Below are positions 41,035-51,913 of a stretch of 64,000 nucleotides of DNA, in pieces (position 1 is the stretch's first letter; every line of letters starts with the position of its first letter). Made by a program: the position numbers and the translations under genes. This DNA is from Oegoconia quadripuncta (taxonomy: Eukaryota > Arthropoda > Insecta > Lepidoptera > Autostichidae), in the NCBI GenBank assembly GCA_949316235.1, contig OX438742.1:7658815-7722814 (forward strand). Direction: 5' to 3'. A model generated the notes under the pieces. The model was not told the origin of the DNA, did no database searches, and saw nothing but the letters and a program-made list of their open reading frames with translations.

Positions 41035-41575
41035 TGACTTGTGATGAAGTAGAAGACAAACTTAAGGCCGTTTGGCAGATCCGGTGGAATTGTTTAGACA
41101 AAGAGCAGACACTTTACAGGTTCTTCCCAGACAGAAGGAGCCGTATAGTAATGAGGTCATTACATATGGACGTTTGCACATCTCAGTTCCTCCCAACTTA
41201 AAAATTTTTCTCGATGGGTCTGGCTGAATCTACTGAATGTGAATGCGGTGGAGGAGAGTACAACATATCACATTTTATGGGAATACAAAAATAAAGAACG
41301 CGACCTAATGCTTGACGATCGAAAGTCAGAAATCCGTTTGAAGCATCTCAACTTTCGAGCTTCTGAGGGTTTTAGTCACTTTTATTACTGGCACTATTAC
41401 TCGCGGTTCCCTTCTGCTATCGCCATGGTCACCGCATCTAGGCGTCCATGGTTTATGATAGCAGGGGCCCGAACTTCATCCGACCTCCTTCCCAATCGAA
41501 TTGGCCTTACTGCCGTTTTGCATTTCTTTGGCTACACTCCCACCGCAAACTCTATTTCTTTCTATATTTAGTCTG
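41035..41575 (+). pseudogene. Decayed R1-type LINE ORF2 end
   Basis: In the first part one frame reads EVEDKLKAVWQIRWNCLDK and YRFFPDRRSRIV; after frame breaks come CECGGGEYNISHF and HILWEYKNKERDLML. The C-x-C-G ... H-x-x-x-E pattern is the Cys/His region after the reverse transcriptase in R1/TRAS-like LINEs. Several frameshifts and stops show it is dead. It lies 450 bp downstream of apterous exon 2. Confidence 0.6.
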
Positions 41576-42199
41576 GGAGCCCAGATTGCAATGCAAACTC
41601 ATACAGGACACCGTGGACAATCAAACACGCCACGTGGACTACCACTGCCAATACTAATACATACATACATACGATAAAGTTACAGTGGGAGGACCTAAGA
41701 TCGCTCAGGACATAATATGTAGCCTCTTAGTGATAACCGACCTGAAATAGAATGGCCAAGATGCAAGGAAGTGTAATTTTACTGGCTATTTTGTTCACAC
41801 CAGAACACAACAATACGGGCATTTATGTTTGGCGGCAGAATTAGAAATATAAATGGGTAGGTGGGCCCCACAAGGGTAACAGGCAGATTAGAACAGGTAG
41901 ACTTGTGAATGCGACTGTAGTTGAAAAATTACCGCAATGTCTACAACGGGAATTAATTACTATTAAATTATTATTTATTTTTACACCCATATAATTTAGA
42001 TTTTCATGTTTAGCAGTTATTTTGTTAAGCTTGTTAAAAACCTTATATTGCGTTGTTTACAACTGTACTAGTGAGGTGATAACTGACGATTTCGCTAATA
42101 ACAGGCTGCCGGTGTGCTTCATTTTGCCTTGCTATTATAATATACATCGGGTACGGGTTGGAGCGGCAATGACACACCTATAGACATGCAATTTTATGG

Positions 42200-42420
42200 T
42201 GTAATAACGTATTATAAACGGAGAGCTTATGCGTTTATATGCGGTTTAATTATAGTGGCACCTATTTATCACTTGCGCTCTATTGTTTATAGCCTTTTTA
42301 CGATATCATTCGCGTATTGGTGGACATATGCCGATTTTATTGGTCTCACAGTATAGTGCGCCTGCGCCGCACGCGGTAATACATTGTTGATTTCGAATCT
42401 AATGAAGCTTCCACACTGTA
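42200..42420. promoter_or_regulatory. Candidate intronic cis-regulatory element
   Basis: Non-repetitive DNA of mixed composition with 'GGTTTAATTATAGTGG' (homeodomain TAATTA core), 'TATTGTTTATAGCC' (Fox-like TGTTTA), 'TTATAAACGG' and 'TTTTACGATATC'. It contrasts with flanking transposon scraps. The role is inference only. Confidence 0.25.
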
Positions 42421-42689
42421 CTACATCATATACAACTTCCTACATAATTAGGTGGAAATATTATAAAAGATGTCTGAGAGCATTAAACTCGACAACATGT
42501 AATATGGGACCAACTCTAAATCAGCTGTTTCATACATTTCGGTGAGGTCGTTCAACTTTTCCGTAGAACCGCTGATTTTTTTCGCGATCGTAGAATTCAA
42601 TTCAAATCAAAATCAAATTAGTTCTATAGTAATAGTTGTTCAGTTTAATGATTTCAGCTACCCCTTGAAATGTTCTCACCTAATTTTGT

Positions 42690-42935
42690 ACAACGTTGTT
42701 TACTGCTACTACGCGCCTGACGCCATAGAACAGCATTCAGTCATCTCTTATAGCAGTAAGGCATGGAACTCCCTTCCGGCGTCAGTCGTTCCTGAATCCT
42801 CCAACCTAGGGATCTTCAAGAGCAGAGTGAATAGGCATTTACTGGGATCGCGTGCTTCATCTTCGACAACATCGTCACTTTCCATCAGGTGAGATTGTGG
42901 TCAAATGCGAATCCAGTCAAGCACAAAAAAAAAAT
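42690..42935 (+). pseudogene. LINE ORF2 C-terminus and 3' end (family E)
   Basis: One frame reads ISYSSKAWNSLPASVVPES, LGIFKSRVNRHLLGSRAS and SLSIR then stop, followed by an A-rich tail. The 'W-N-S-L-P ... F-K-S-R' pattern matches LINE ORF2 ends at 53480 and 27225. Confidence 0.65.
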
Positions 42936-43439
42936 TAACCTTACTTAGAGAGTAAGTAAGCTTACTTCCAATATCATCTCTAGTATCGTCTGTGTTGGAA
43001 GATTTGTGACGTCACTGCAAATTATTCACTCAATGGCTGTACATTTGCCACACGTCTCGTCGTATAGTTTGGTTGCGGTTCCATAACGACGAATGCTCAG
43101 CTCCTAGATTATGTAACTCCATCGGCGTCGTCATCGATTACGTTGACCAATGAGAAACCGTCAAATAGGCGAGCGCGCGATGAGCCAACCAATCACATGT
43201 CAGAACGTAACCGTTGAAGATAATGATCAAATTATGTAATAGAACCCCTGATTCCACTACAACAATTACTTGGGCGCGGTTGCGGTTACCCCGCGCAAAC
43301 TCTGGCCTTTTTCAGGTTTTTCCAACAAAAGTTTCCCTTTGTTTCCTCTGGTAACAAGCTCTTACTTTTATTCCACCGGAAAATTTACGTCATCAGATAC
43401 AATTTTCCCAGTGTATATGAAAACACCTGAAAGAAGTAG

Positions 43440-43620
43440 TACGGTCGATAGTATCGATAGTTTTTAATTTATGAGCAGCAATCACTTATTATCGCTAGTA
43501 CTGATGGTATTGTACTCCGTCAATAGTAATGTCACGTTCCGCGGTATCGATACTATTCATATTACTATCGATAATCCTACTATCGGTCTACTGTCGATAG
43601 ACTATTGTACTTGTATGGTT
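43440..43620. repeat. Cluster of TATCGATA-like motifs
   Basis: 'GTCGATAGTATCGATAG', 'GGTATCGATACTATT', 'ACTATCGATAATCC', 'ACTATCGGTCTACTGTCGAT' occur within 180 bp in both orientations. TATCGATA is the DREF/DRE core in flies, but such clusters also occur inside mobile elements. Confidence 0.5.
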
Positions 43621-44150
43621 TACAAGCTTGATAGATAACTGATGATGATAATTTTTGCTGATGTAAACTGCTCTATAGCTATTTATCTTAATGATGCTTG
43701 ATAGGCTGCTGTTCTTGACTAGCGTCTCTATATCCTCCCGTATGATATTGTGCGCCTTCTCAATTCCCTTGGTGAGACCCGCTTGTGGGAGGCCAAAGAA
43801 CCGATTCGCTATCACACAAGAAAAACACAAAGAACTAACTAACCTGAAACTCGAAGGACCAAAAATATTTACGGCTTCCTGCTGCCGTACACCCTTTACT
43901 ACTATGATGAATGCTGTGCTGATGAGGATGACGATTAAAACTTGATATGCTGAAGTATAACTGGTTTATTGCTGGTAGTACACTGAAAAAAATGTAAAGC
44001 TGAAATGATCGTCATTACGTCGTTATTGTATATAATACGGCCAAAAACCGACCAGACGTAAGTTCGTTAAAAACAACTTTACGCAAATAGTGTAATACGA
44101 CGTAAAGTGAAACGCAAAATAAGCCGTACTGGAAGTTCCTTCAATCCACG

Positions 44151-44172
44151 ATGACGTCACTAGTGACGTCAT
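44151..44172. promoter_or_regulatory. 22-bp perfect palindrome of two TGACGTCA sites
   Basis: Two CREB/ATF-type TGACGTCA octamers flank a CTAG-centred core, giving exact dyad symmetry. It lies in the left subterminal region of the 7-kb unit. The sequence is seen; binding is inferred. Confidence 0.6.
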
Positions 44173-44672
44173 ATGGCGGACCTCTAAACCTTCTCGTACG
44201 GCGAATGTCACCGTTCGCATAGGCAATGTTATTATTTTAGTGGACGTAGAACGTTTTATGTGAGGTATCTTACGTCGTGCGTACAGCAGATTACGTAGTA
44301 ACGGTAGGCGTAGTGCGTTTTATAGAAAATGTTGGATGTGGTAGATACGGTTGATCTCATGTATTTGTGAGGTATAATAAGTCGTGCATAGAGCAGACCT
44401 CGTAGTAACGCTAGGCGTAGTGCGTAGTTCTGTACGGCGAAATTAACCGTAAGCAAGGTGGAAGAACACGTATGGAACGATTTGCACAGCTAAATGGGAG
44501 GCAAAATTTGCCGTAGCCATCTGAGAATACTGCCGTACTGACGATCTTTTCTGCTGTCTTGTACGACGTTTTTAATGGTTCGTTCAAGTTCCAAAGTTTA
44601 CACTTACGACGTAAATGGCTGTCTTGAAACGGCGTATTTCAGAGGAGCTTAGGATGTAATTAGACAGCACCA

Positions 44673-44957
44673 GAAGGTCAATTCTCGTAATGTCATGTAT
44701 TACAATTCCAGTCAAAATTCAATTCGGGTTTAGTCTCGATCTTCTACTTAAATGTCAAATGCGCCATTCTCCTGTCACAATATTGGAGGTTTATAATGTG
44801 ATTATATCGAAATGTTATCGAAAGTTGAACAAATCACATTACAAACCTCAAATATTGTGACAGGAGAATGGTGTATTTGACATTTAGAAGATCGAGACTA
44901 GACCCAAACTGAATTTGACTGGAATTGTAATACATGACATTACGAGAATTGACCTTC
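44673..44957. mobile_element. Long foldback MITE, ~125-bp arms
   Basis: 'GAAGGTCAATTCTCGTAATG' with 'TCATGTATTACAATTCCAGT' at the left is mirrored by 'TGGAATTGTAATACATGACA' and 'TTACGAGAATTGACCTTC' at the right. The central 40 bp are unpaired. Confidence 0.85.
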
Positions 44958-46145
44958 AGAATAATAGCGACTATGTTCGTCAAAACCTTACTTCGTCAAA
45001 TTAGACATTCGTCGGACTGTCTTTGGATCGTCATTATTAATTAACAAACAGTCCAAATACAGCCTTAATGAATAATTGATGAAGGTAATGGTTTTGATGA
45101 ACGTCGTCACTGTCATAGACTAGTGCTGTCCAATTGCACACTAAGCTGCTGTGAAATACGTCGCTTCAGTACAGTCATCTACGTCTTGAATATAAACTCT
45201 AAAACAGAAAGAAACAATTAATATTATAATAATTTTTCTCACTTAACTCACTATAACGTTCACATTATTCTGCTAGACGTTATTCGAGGAATTAAAATTA
45301 ATTAAGAAAAACTACTACATAGATTGAGCTTTAAGAGGGTTAGAACTTAATAATAAAAAAAGAAAACAATCCATATTTTACCACTTTTATTAAAAAAATG
45401 TGCATCATACTATAAGTAAACAACATTCAAAGAATAATGAAAAAAGGATGTATCCTTTTCCTTGCTGTGTCAAGAGAAACTTATTGAGTTCCTTTTGAAT
45501 CAAATTTATTTTATACATTATAGAAAAGAAAAATGTTTTTGACATTGAATCATCGAAAATATATATCAACTTCAGTCAATATATTTAAGTTATAAGATTC
45601 GATTTGTTAAGTACTTTTGATCGATAAAGTACTAGATAATAGACATACTGTTTAGGAAGCTTAGTCTATTCAATTTAATTCAGTAGACTTTATTATAGAA
45701 AAGAGGTAAGTACTTAATTACTTCAAAAGTACCTACTTCGTCTGATGGTGGCCGTAGCCATGCCTGACACAGTTTGACATCAAATATAGTCTGACATTCA
45801 GAGACATGGCGTTAAGCCACGCTAAGAGCGGTCTAAGCTGAGACAAGGCCGAGCACTATCTCAAATTTTGGTATTCACAGTCGAGTTCTCAAGCCTCTCT
45901 CAGCTTAACACCGTCTCAAAGTCTATGGTCTACTTTTTATTTTTTCACCAACTTCCGGTAATGAAACAAATATGGCGGCTTACGTATGAGTGAGGGAGAA
46001 GGATAATTTTTTGTAGATACGTGTGGAAAGCTTCCTATACATCCCCATTAGATGGCAGCACTTTTGATTTGAGAAATGCTTGAGTCGCCGATATTGGTGA
46101 CTTGTCTCAGCTTAGCCGAATCTCATTCTCATTTTTACAAAGATC

Positions 46146-46288
46146 TTATGGGTCGGGTGGCGATTCACACCACAAACGGTTCGCACCGCGGTGTGAAACG
46201 ACCCATTCAATTTTTGAAGAGCCCCTTTCGCACCGGTGGTGTGAATCGCCACCTGCAAATTTTGAATGGGTCGATTCGCACCACAAGG
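46146..46288. mobile_element. Foldback element rich in GATTCACACCAC
   Basis: GGTGGCGATTCACACCAC (about 46157) is mirrored by GTGGTGTGAATCGCCACC (about 46236), and GACCCATTCAA (46200) by TTGAATGGGTC (46260). Short ORFs across it are chance. Confidence 0.75.
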
Positions 46289-46639
46289 TAAATGACCTTT
46301 GATTCGGAAGTTAATTCTGTTTCGGACTCATAATAAAAATATTTCACCTAGGTAAATAGAAAAGAAGTAAAAATGTATAAATCATTTTTTTAACATAATA
46401 GATTGCTTTACTTTTATTATTATAAAGAAGTAAATATACTCAACGTTAAAAATATTTTTTTTACTAAAAAACAAGCTTCTATGTATACTGGCTAGACTAG
46501 AGAATTACTACAATATAACCACAAAATAAATACAAAGTATTATTTATGATTATTTGTGATTATTTTAAGATTATCTATTTAGCCTACAAAGATTTATCTA
46601 TTTAGCCTACAAAGATTAGCTTAAGATTCATCATCATCA

Positions 46640-46800
46640 TCTGATTTAAGAGCCATGCTCTTGTCGGTGGAGATTTTTATATATCTCTCTGCTCTCCGCC
46701 TTCCTCTTGACCTCCTGATACGACACGACGTTCAACTTCTCTTTTGTTTGCTGCATGTAGTTTATTCTCGGTCTTCCTCTTTTTCTTTTCCCGTTTAAGT
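46640..46800 (-). mobile_element. LINE ORF2 scrap
   Basis: 'TTAAGAGCCATGCTCTTGTC', 'GATACGACACGACGTTCAAC' and 'CTCGGTCTTCCTCTTTTTCT'. The reverse complement encodes a KKRKRGRPRI-like stretch. It is the same family as 39805. Confidence 0.5.
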
Positions 46801-46946
46801 TTACATGACTTTTATTACTTGATTTTTATAATTATTTAAAAATGTTATTTATGATTGTTCCAAGATTATCTATGTAGTATTTCTTAATTTGGTAATCAAT
46901 CTTAGTGTCCGTGATATGATAACAAACAACTTTCCCATACAGACGT

Positions 46947-47180
46947 AGGTCGAAATGTGGAAAAAATTTTTGGATTTCCCATACTAAGTTGTGTCACGTG
47001 ACCGGACACTTTGTATTGGAAGGCCACTATATCTATCTATATCTATAAAAAAAGCTGGTGATAGTGGCCTTCCAATACAAAGTGTCCGGTCACGTGACAC
47101 AACTTAGTATGGGAAATCCAAAAAAAAATTTCACATTTCGACCTATCTATCTATATCTATAAAAAAAAGCTGGTGATAGT
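46947..47180. mobile_element. Foldback element, 84-bp arms plus duplicated tail
   Basis: 46947-47030 and 47061-47144 are near-perfect inverted arms ('AAGTTGTGTCACGTGACCGG' and its mirror). The 30-bp centre 'TCTATCTATATCTATAAAAA' with AAGCTGGTG is repeated directly after the right arm. Confidence 0.85.
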
Positions 47181-47215
47181 AAAACTTATTCTTGGAACAA
47201 TCATAAATAACATTT

Positions 47216-47311
47216 TTAAATAATTTTCTTTTGAATGAAAACCCTTCTCTTGCGCAAATAAGTGTTATATAAAATTCCACTTGCATTACGTTTTGGTAGA
47301 AACGAGCCAGC
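47216..47311 (-). CDS. Tentative last exon of the SAM-like gene
   Basis: On the minus strand the acceptor TACTTGTTACAG precedes 31 codons (AGSFLPKRNASGILYN, then RKRRVFIQKKII) and TAA, in the phase left by the exon at 47983-48125. The tail is basic and has no known domain. It could also be chance. Confidence 0.3.
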   Translation of the reverse strand, partial: AGSFLPKRNASGILYNTYLRKRRVFIQKKII

Positions 47312-47982
47312 CTGTAACAAGTAAAAAACATTTCAAATTACACACTTTTATGTATTTTAAATATATATTCTTATTTATAAGCCCACAACAACACTATCCA
47401 TAGATAGTTTACTGTGTCTCAGAGATAAACATTCCCCTGAGCTAGCTACTTGCGGGTGATACTGGCATAGAGACCATCAATCCAGAATACATACTGGCAG
47501 AATCCTAAAAAATTTTTAACGTTTTTATACCCTGCTTGTCTATATTTCACTCTTTTAAAATTATAACTCGATGGCCCCACCATGGTGGTCCCCATGCAGC
47601 AATACAACTTTGACAGTTTATGTCTTGGAAACCTCACACTTTAGATAGGGGATTTTGTTATAAGTATCACATTTCTTGTATGTATTGATATCAGCTAAAG
47701 AAATAAACAAGTTTGATACATGAACGCCATTTTGTTTTTTTTTATGGCAAACCGTAGTAGGCCAAAATCTTCCAAATCCTTATAAAACATTACCTAAAAA
47801 AAAATATTCAGTAGGTACCTGCGTACTTATATACAATCCAAAAAAAAATTTTGGATTTTGCATCTGAACTAGTAAATGAAAAAGTATTGGCATTTAATAT
47901 TTCAATCTATTAATTACATTTTGTACCATTTTTGAGTAGGACAATGTGAGAAACAAAAAAAGAAATTTAATAATTGACTAAC

Positions 47983-48125
47983 CCTGTTTACATGGGAGGC
48001 TTTGTTGTCTTGTTTCCATATGGACAAGTTTGCCAAAAACTTGACCTTGTCTCCAACGGCTGTTATCAGATTTTCTACATCATTTTCTTTTAACAGTCCC
48101 AATGCGACTGCATCAATTCTCGCAT
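47983..48125 (-). CDS. SAM-like domain protein, exon 2
   Basis: The acceptor TTTTTATAG and donor GTTAGT bound 143 nt joining exon 1 in phase 1. The exon encodes DARIDAVALGLLKENDVENL, then AVGDKVKFLANLSIWK. The run A-L-x-L-L ... D-V-x-x-L-I ... G-D-K-x-K-F-L is the second half of a sterile alpha motif (helices 2-5), a small protein-interaction fold. Together with exon 1 it completes one SAM domain. Confidence 0.55.
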
Positions 48126-49322
48126 CTATAAAAATATACCCATTTACCAGGAGTGATAGGTACTTAACATAGAAGTTACATGCTTGAAGGGTGCTACATT
48201 CCCTGCAGTGCAAGGCGCTTGTGCACCAAGGTCAAGCAGAGCTTATCCAAGTATACTGATAAATTTGTTGCTGAATCACAAACGGAAAGCAAAACATTGA
48301 CCTATTTTATGTTTATTAGGAATAAATTGAATCTGATATGCAAAACCACAGATCTACTCCAAACTAAGTAATGAGATTTATGTTAATATTATTAAATTCT
48401 TTGTGTATAAAAATAATTAAGTATAATATTGGTGTCGATTCCAACAAACCACTTCCTAAAAATTTAATTTAAGTTGACAGCTCTTTTTCTAATTTTATAA
48501 ACAAGTAGGGGATGGTATGCATTTTAGAAATGTTATATTTATTTACTTTAAATCTGTTAAACACTTCAATTTCAACTGGAATCTGAAACATGGTCATTAA
48601 AGCTCAACTTCTTATAACTACAACTATGTGACATTTCTAAAATTCATGCCATTTCTTGTTTATGTAATTAGAAAAAGAGCTATCAACTTAATATAATTTT
48701 AGAAAGTGATTCGCTGGATCCACACCTGTATATACCAAGAAAATATAGCTCAGTTCATGCAATATATACCTATTTGAAAATGATAGACGACAAAATGTTA
48801 ACAATAACGGTGAACGTCCTTTGGTTAGGATGATGATAGTGATGTAAAGGTGACACAAAATCCACAAGTGAATAAGCCATTTTGGGTAACAGTCGACCAA
48901 AAAAAAAGTGGAAGAAAATTGGTCATATTTGGAAAGGCACAGGTGAGGCTTTTGTCCAATAGTGGTCCATATTCACACCAAAAGTTGTGAAAAGGCTTTA
49001 TTTATGTATAATGTATGTAAAACATTTACGAGTAAACTTTTATTTTTGTAATCATGCATGTACTTGTACATAGGTCTAAGGCTTTTTATCTTTCTCTTGC
49101 ATTATATTATTCCCTATATAAATATATTTTATTCTTTGTGTCTGGCTGGACTCACAATGACAATTTGTCTCACAAGTTGACAAAGTTAGTTAGTTAGTAC
49201 AAATTCTAAAAAGCTATCTGAGCCGGAGTTCCATGATAAACTTAACGTTTTCATAAATGTAAGTACACTTTACATCCCACAAACTTCCATCACGTACACA
49301 AACAACCTAAACACGTACTTAC

Positions 49323-49476
49323 CAGTAAATATTCCGACGAGATGGTTTAGCCCCCAAAGCGTCAGTAAGTCAGACGTATACTGGTCTGCCATTCTCAGTA
49401 TTTTTCGTTTAAAACTCACCCACAACAAGAGAATATCCGCTGGACTACTACACTTCTCACTTTTTCGTTCGTTCAT
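49323..49476 (-). CDS. SAM-like domain protein, exon 1
   Basis: The ORF from ATG 49476 (or the internal ATG at 49392, MADQYTSDLL) ends at an excellent donor G|GTAAGT. It encodes MADQYTSDLLTLWGLNHLVG then IFTG/D across the junction. D-L-L-x-x-W-G-L-x-x-L-x-x-x-F is the first helix of a SAM domain, interrupted by an intron at the usual short-helix boundary. With exon 2 and the tentative exon 3 the product is 130 residues (102 from the inner Met). SAM domains joined to transposon proteins are common in insect genomes. Here the gene lies inside the 7-kb TIR unit, antisense to apterous, and may be an accessory gene of the element or a captured host gene. Its function is unknown. Confidence 0.55.
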
Positions 49477-49599
49477 GCGTTCATGCCATGCGGATGGCGC
49501 AGTGTTGCCAGTCGAAATGAATAAAAAAGTAACCTTTTAGTTTAAAAAATAACCTAACATTTTTTTATATGTAAAACTGCCGTTTGATTGGTTAGAATT

Positions 49600-50290
49600 G
49601 TGTCTGTTTGTTTTTTTTTACTATAGAAACCACATCGGTTGACGTATGTATGAACTATAACGCCTTATGTAATATAAATTTAGTCGGCAGTACGGCGTTT
49701 TTAGTGTTCCAAATACTTTAAACTGCCGCCTGATCCGTCTAATTTACCGTCTGTTTGATTAATTTGACCATACACACCACTTATATTGGCGTATGTATGA
49801 ACGTTAACGCCTTATGTAATGTGAATTTAGTCGTCAGTATGGCGTTTTTAGTGTTCTGAATACGTTAAACTACCGCCTGATTGGTCTAACTTGCCGTTTA
49901 ATTTGACCATACACACCACATAAATTGACGTATGTATGAACGATAACGCCTTATTTAATATAAATTTAGTCGGCAGTATACGGCGTTTTTAGTGTTCCAA
50001 ATACTTTAAACTGCCGCCTGATCAGTCTAATTTGCCGTTTGTTTGATTAATTTGACCTTACACACCACATAAATTGGCGTATGTATGAACGTTAACGTCT
50101 TATGTAATATGAATTTAGTCGTCAGTACGGCGTTTATAGTGTTCTAAATACGTTAAACTACCACCTGATTGGTCTAATTTACCGTTAATTTGACCATGCA
50201 CACCACATAAATTGACGCATATGTATGAACGATAACGCCTAAAATAACATTAATTTAGTCGTCAGTAGGGCGTTTTTAGTGTTATGATCG
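49600..50290. repeat. Five-monomer tandem array, alternating ~148/~140 bp
   Basis: The marker GTATGTATGAAC starts at 49644, 49791, 49930 and 50079, and ATGTATGAAC again at about 50221. The spacings are 147, 139, 149 and about 140. Long units carry GTTTGATTAATTTGACC, short ones GTTTAATTTGACC; CGGCAGTA and CGTCAGTA alternate. The basic repeat is therefore a ~288-bp dimer near the right end of the 7-kb unit. Confidence 0.8.
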
Positions 50291-51578
50291 AATAACGAAG
50301 AACGTTGTAAGATGAGGCGATTATGCAAGTCCAAATGATTGGAAAACTGGTAAGTTGTGTCAATTTGGTTATAACGTTACTAATGTAATAAGCCTAATTT
50401 TTAAAGCGAAAATAGCTTTACATTAAGACGTTCAACACGATCACATTGATCAAAATCAAAGTGAGTACGGCAGTGTCTACCGTATGTGAAGTTTAATTTA
50501 GCTTCAGGTGTAATGCAAAATATTATAACATATTCGTCGTAACATCGGCCTTATTGGACGTAAGACAAGTGTTGTACGCCAAACAGTAAGCGTTTTAATT
50601 TTATATATTGAAAAATTTAATGTATTGAAAAGTGTAATTCGTTTTAAATGAGAATTCGAATAACCTGTTGCGTTAAAAACCTTTTTCATGGTCTGCACCA
50701 TTAAAATGCCTCGAGTACGATCATTGTATAAAATATCGTACTCGAACAGTCGTTGTCGTCTTCAACGTAAAGTCAATTTTAAAGTACGTACTATTAATTT
50801 CACCTTGTAATGCGAAATAGGTAGTCGTCATATCAAACATATCGTCCTTTAGTTTAATTTCACCTCAAACGACGAAATTGTGGTGATGGATGATGCTTTT
50901 TGAGGTAAGCCCAAATCCCATTTTTTTCAGTGTAAATACAATGCTAATGCTAAGTAGGTCGGTGCGTCACCCTCGACCATGTCCGAAAAGTGATTCAATT
51001 TAAAAACATAAATAATATAATTTAAAGGAAAAAAGGTGCTGTCGCAGCAGCGCGCGAAATGTGCGATTGTAAAATGTACAGTACTGAAATCGCCGTTCGA
51101 CTATCTATCGGCAACACTACACCTCATGGGCATTAATAGCTTTAAAAGAAGGGTTGGTTAAAGGAAAATAATAGCCCTGTCTGTTCTAGAAACCACAAGA
51201 CACTTACCAATAACACCAAGTCCGCTCGGGGCTAAAACAGAAAAGCGATGCTTTTTTTATTGTAGTAAGAGATAGGGAAAGGGGTCATGAAAGGGGACTC
51301 CGAAAGCATTGTGCCAGAGGGTCTTCTGGCTTAGAAGCTATATTGTACAAGGAAAATCTAGCGGCTAGTAGGTAATTAGTTGTTATTGTCTACGAGCAAC
51401 AGTTACCCCTTTAAACCCCTGATACAAACGGAGGGGTGTTATAAGTTTTGAACTTATCTGTGTGTCTGTATAGCATTGCAGCGCCAAATCGGCTGAAAAG
51501 ATTTCGAAAGCTATGTTTGATTTAAATAGGTTCAGCCATTTTGAAGATATCACTTTTAACACAGTTGCTTTTTTACTA

Positions 51579-51913
51579 ACCGCCTCCGTGGCTCAATGTA
51601 AACAACATTGGGTTTACGATTCGGAGGTCGCGGGTTCGATCCCCAGCGGGTACATGTTTAAGTACTCGGTTTGATTGGTAGTAGGGCATTTTAAAATGTC
51701 CGCCTGGCTAGCTACCACCATCTTATCTAAATCTGCCGCCAAGCAGCAATGTTAATAGCATTGTTGTGTTCCGGTTGTCAGAGATATAAGATAGCCAGTC
51801 TTCCAAATGTGTTGGGGTTTCTCGGGTCGGTACGCTTCCACACTCGACCTCATCTTCACTTAACATCAGGTGTGATTGAGGTCTAGTACAAACCCGTCGT
51901 GCATATAAAAAAA
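51579..51913 (+). mobile_element. tRNA-derived SINE, family C, full length
   Basis: The head 'ACCGCCTCCGTGGCTCAATG', B box GGTTCGATCCCC, and the complete body and tail are present; one G is lost after the B box (AGCGGGTACATG). Confidence 0.8.

Larger units (their letters stand above)
43981..50932. mobile_element. 6952-bp TIR unit with CACTG termini and TA flanks
   Basis: The left end CACTGAAAAAAATG (43981-43994) is exactly mirrored at 50919-50932, and TA lies immediately outside both ends (43979-43980, 50933-50934). GTACGGCG and related TACG-rich motifs recur near both ends (for example 44195 and 44433 on the left; 49690 and 50126 on the right), supporting one element. CACTG termini are seen in the CACTA/Mirage/Chapaev group; the superfamily is not decided. 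The interior holds a spliced minus-strand SAM-like gene, a dimeric tandem array, foldback insertions and a LINE scrap. No transposase is recognisable. Confidence 0.5.

Noticed and set aside
42542..42892. 116-residue ORF
   Set aside because: Only its C-terminal part is meaningful (LINE ORF2 end); the N-terminal part is unrelated read-through.
43981..50932. Reading the 7-kb unit as a Polinton/Maverick or an endogenous virus
   Set aside because: No polymerase, integrase, capsid or protease-like ORF is visible and the termini do not fit; only a SAM-like gene was recognised.
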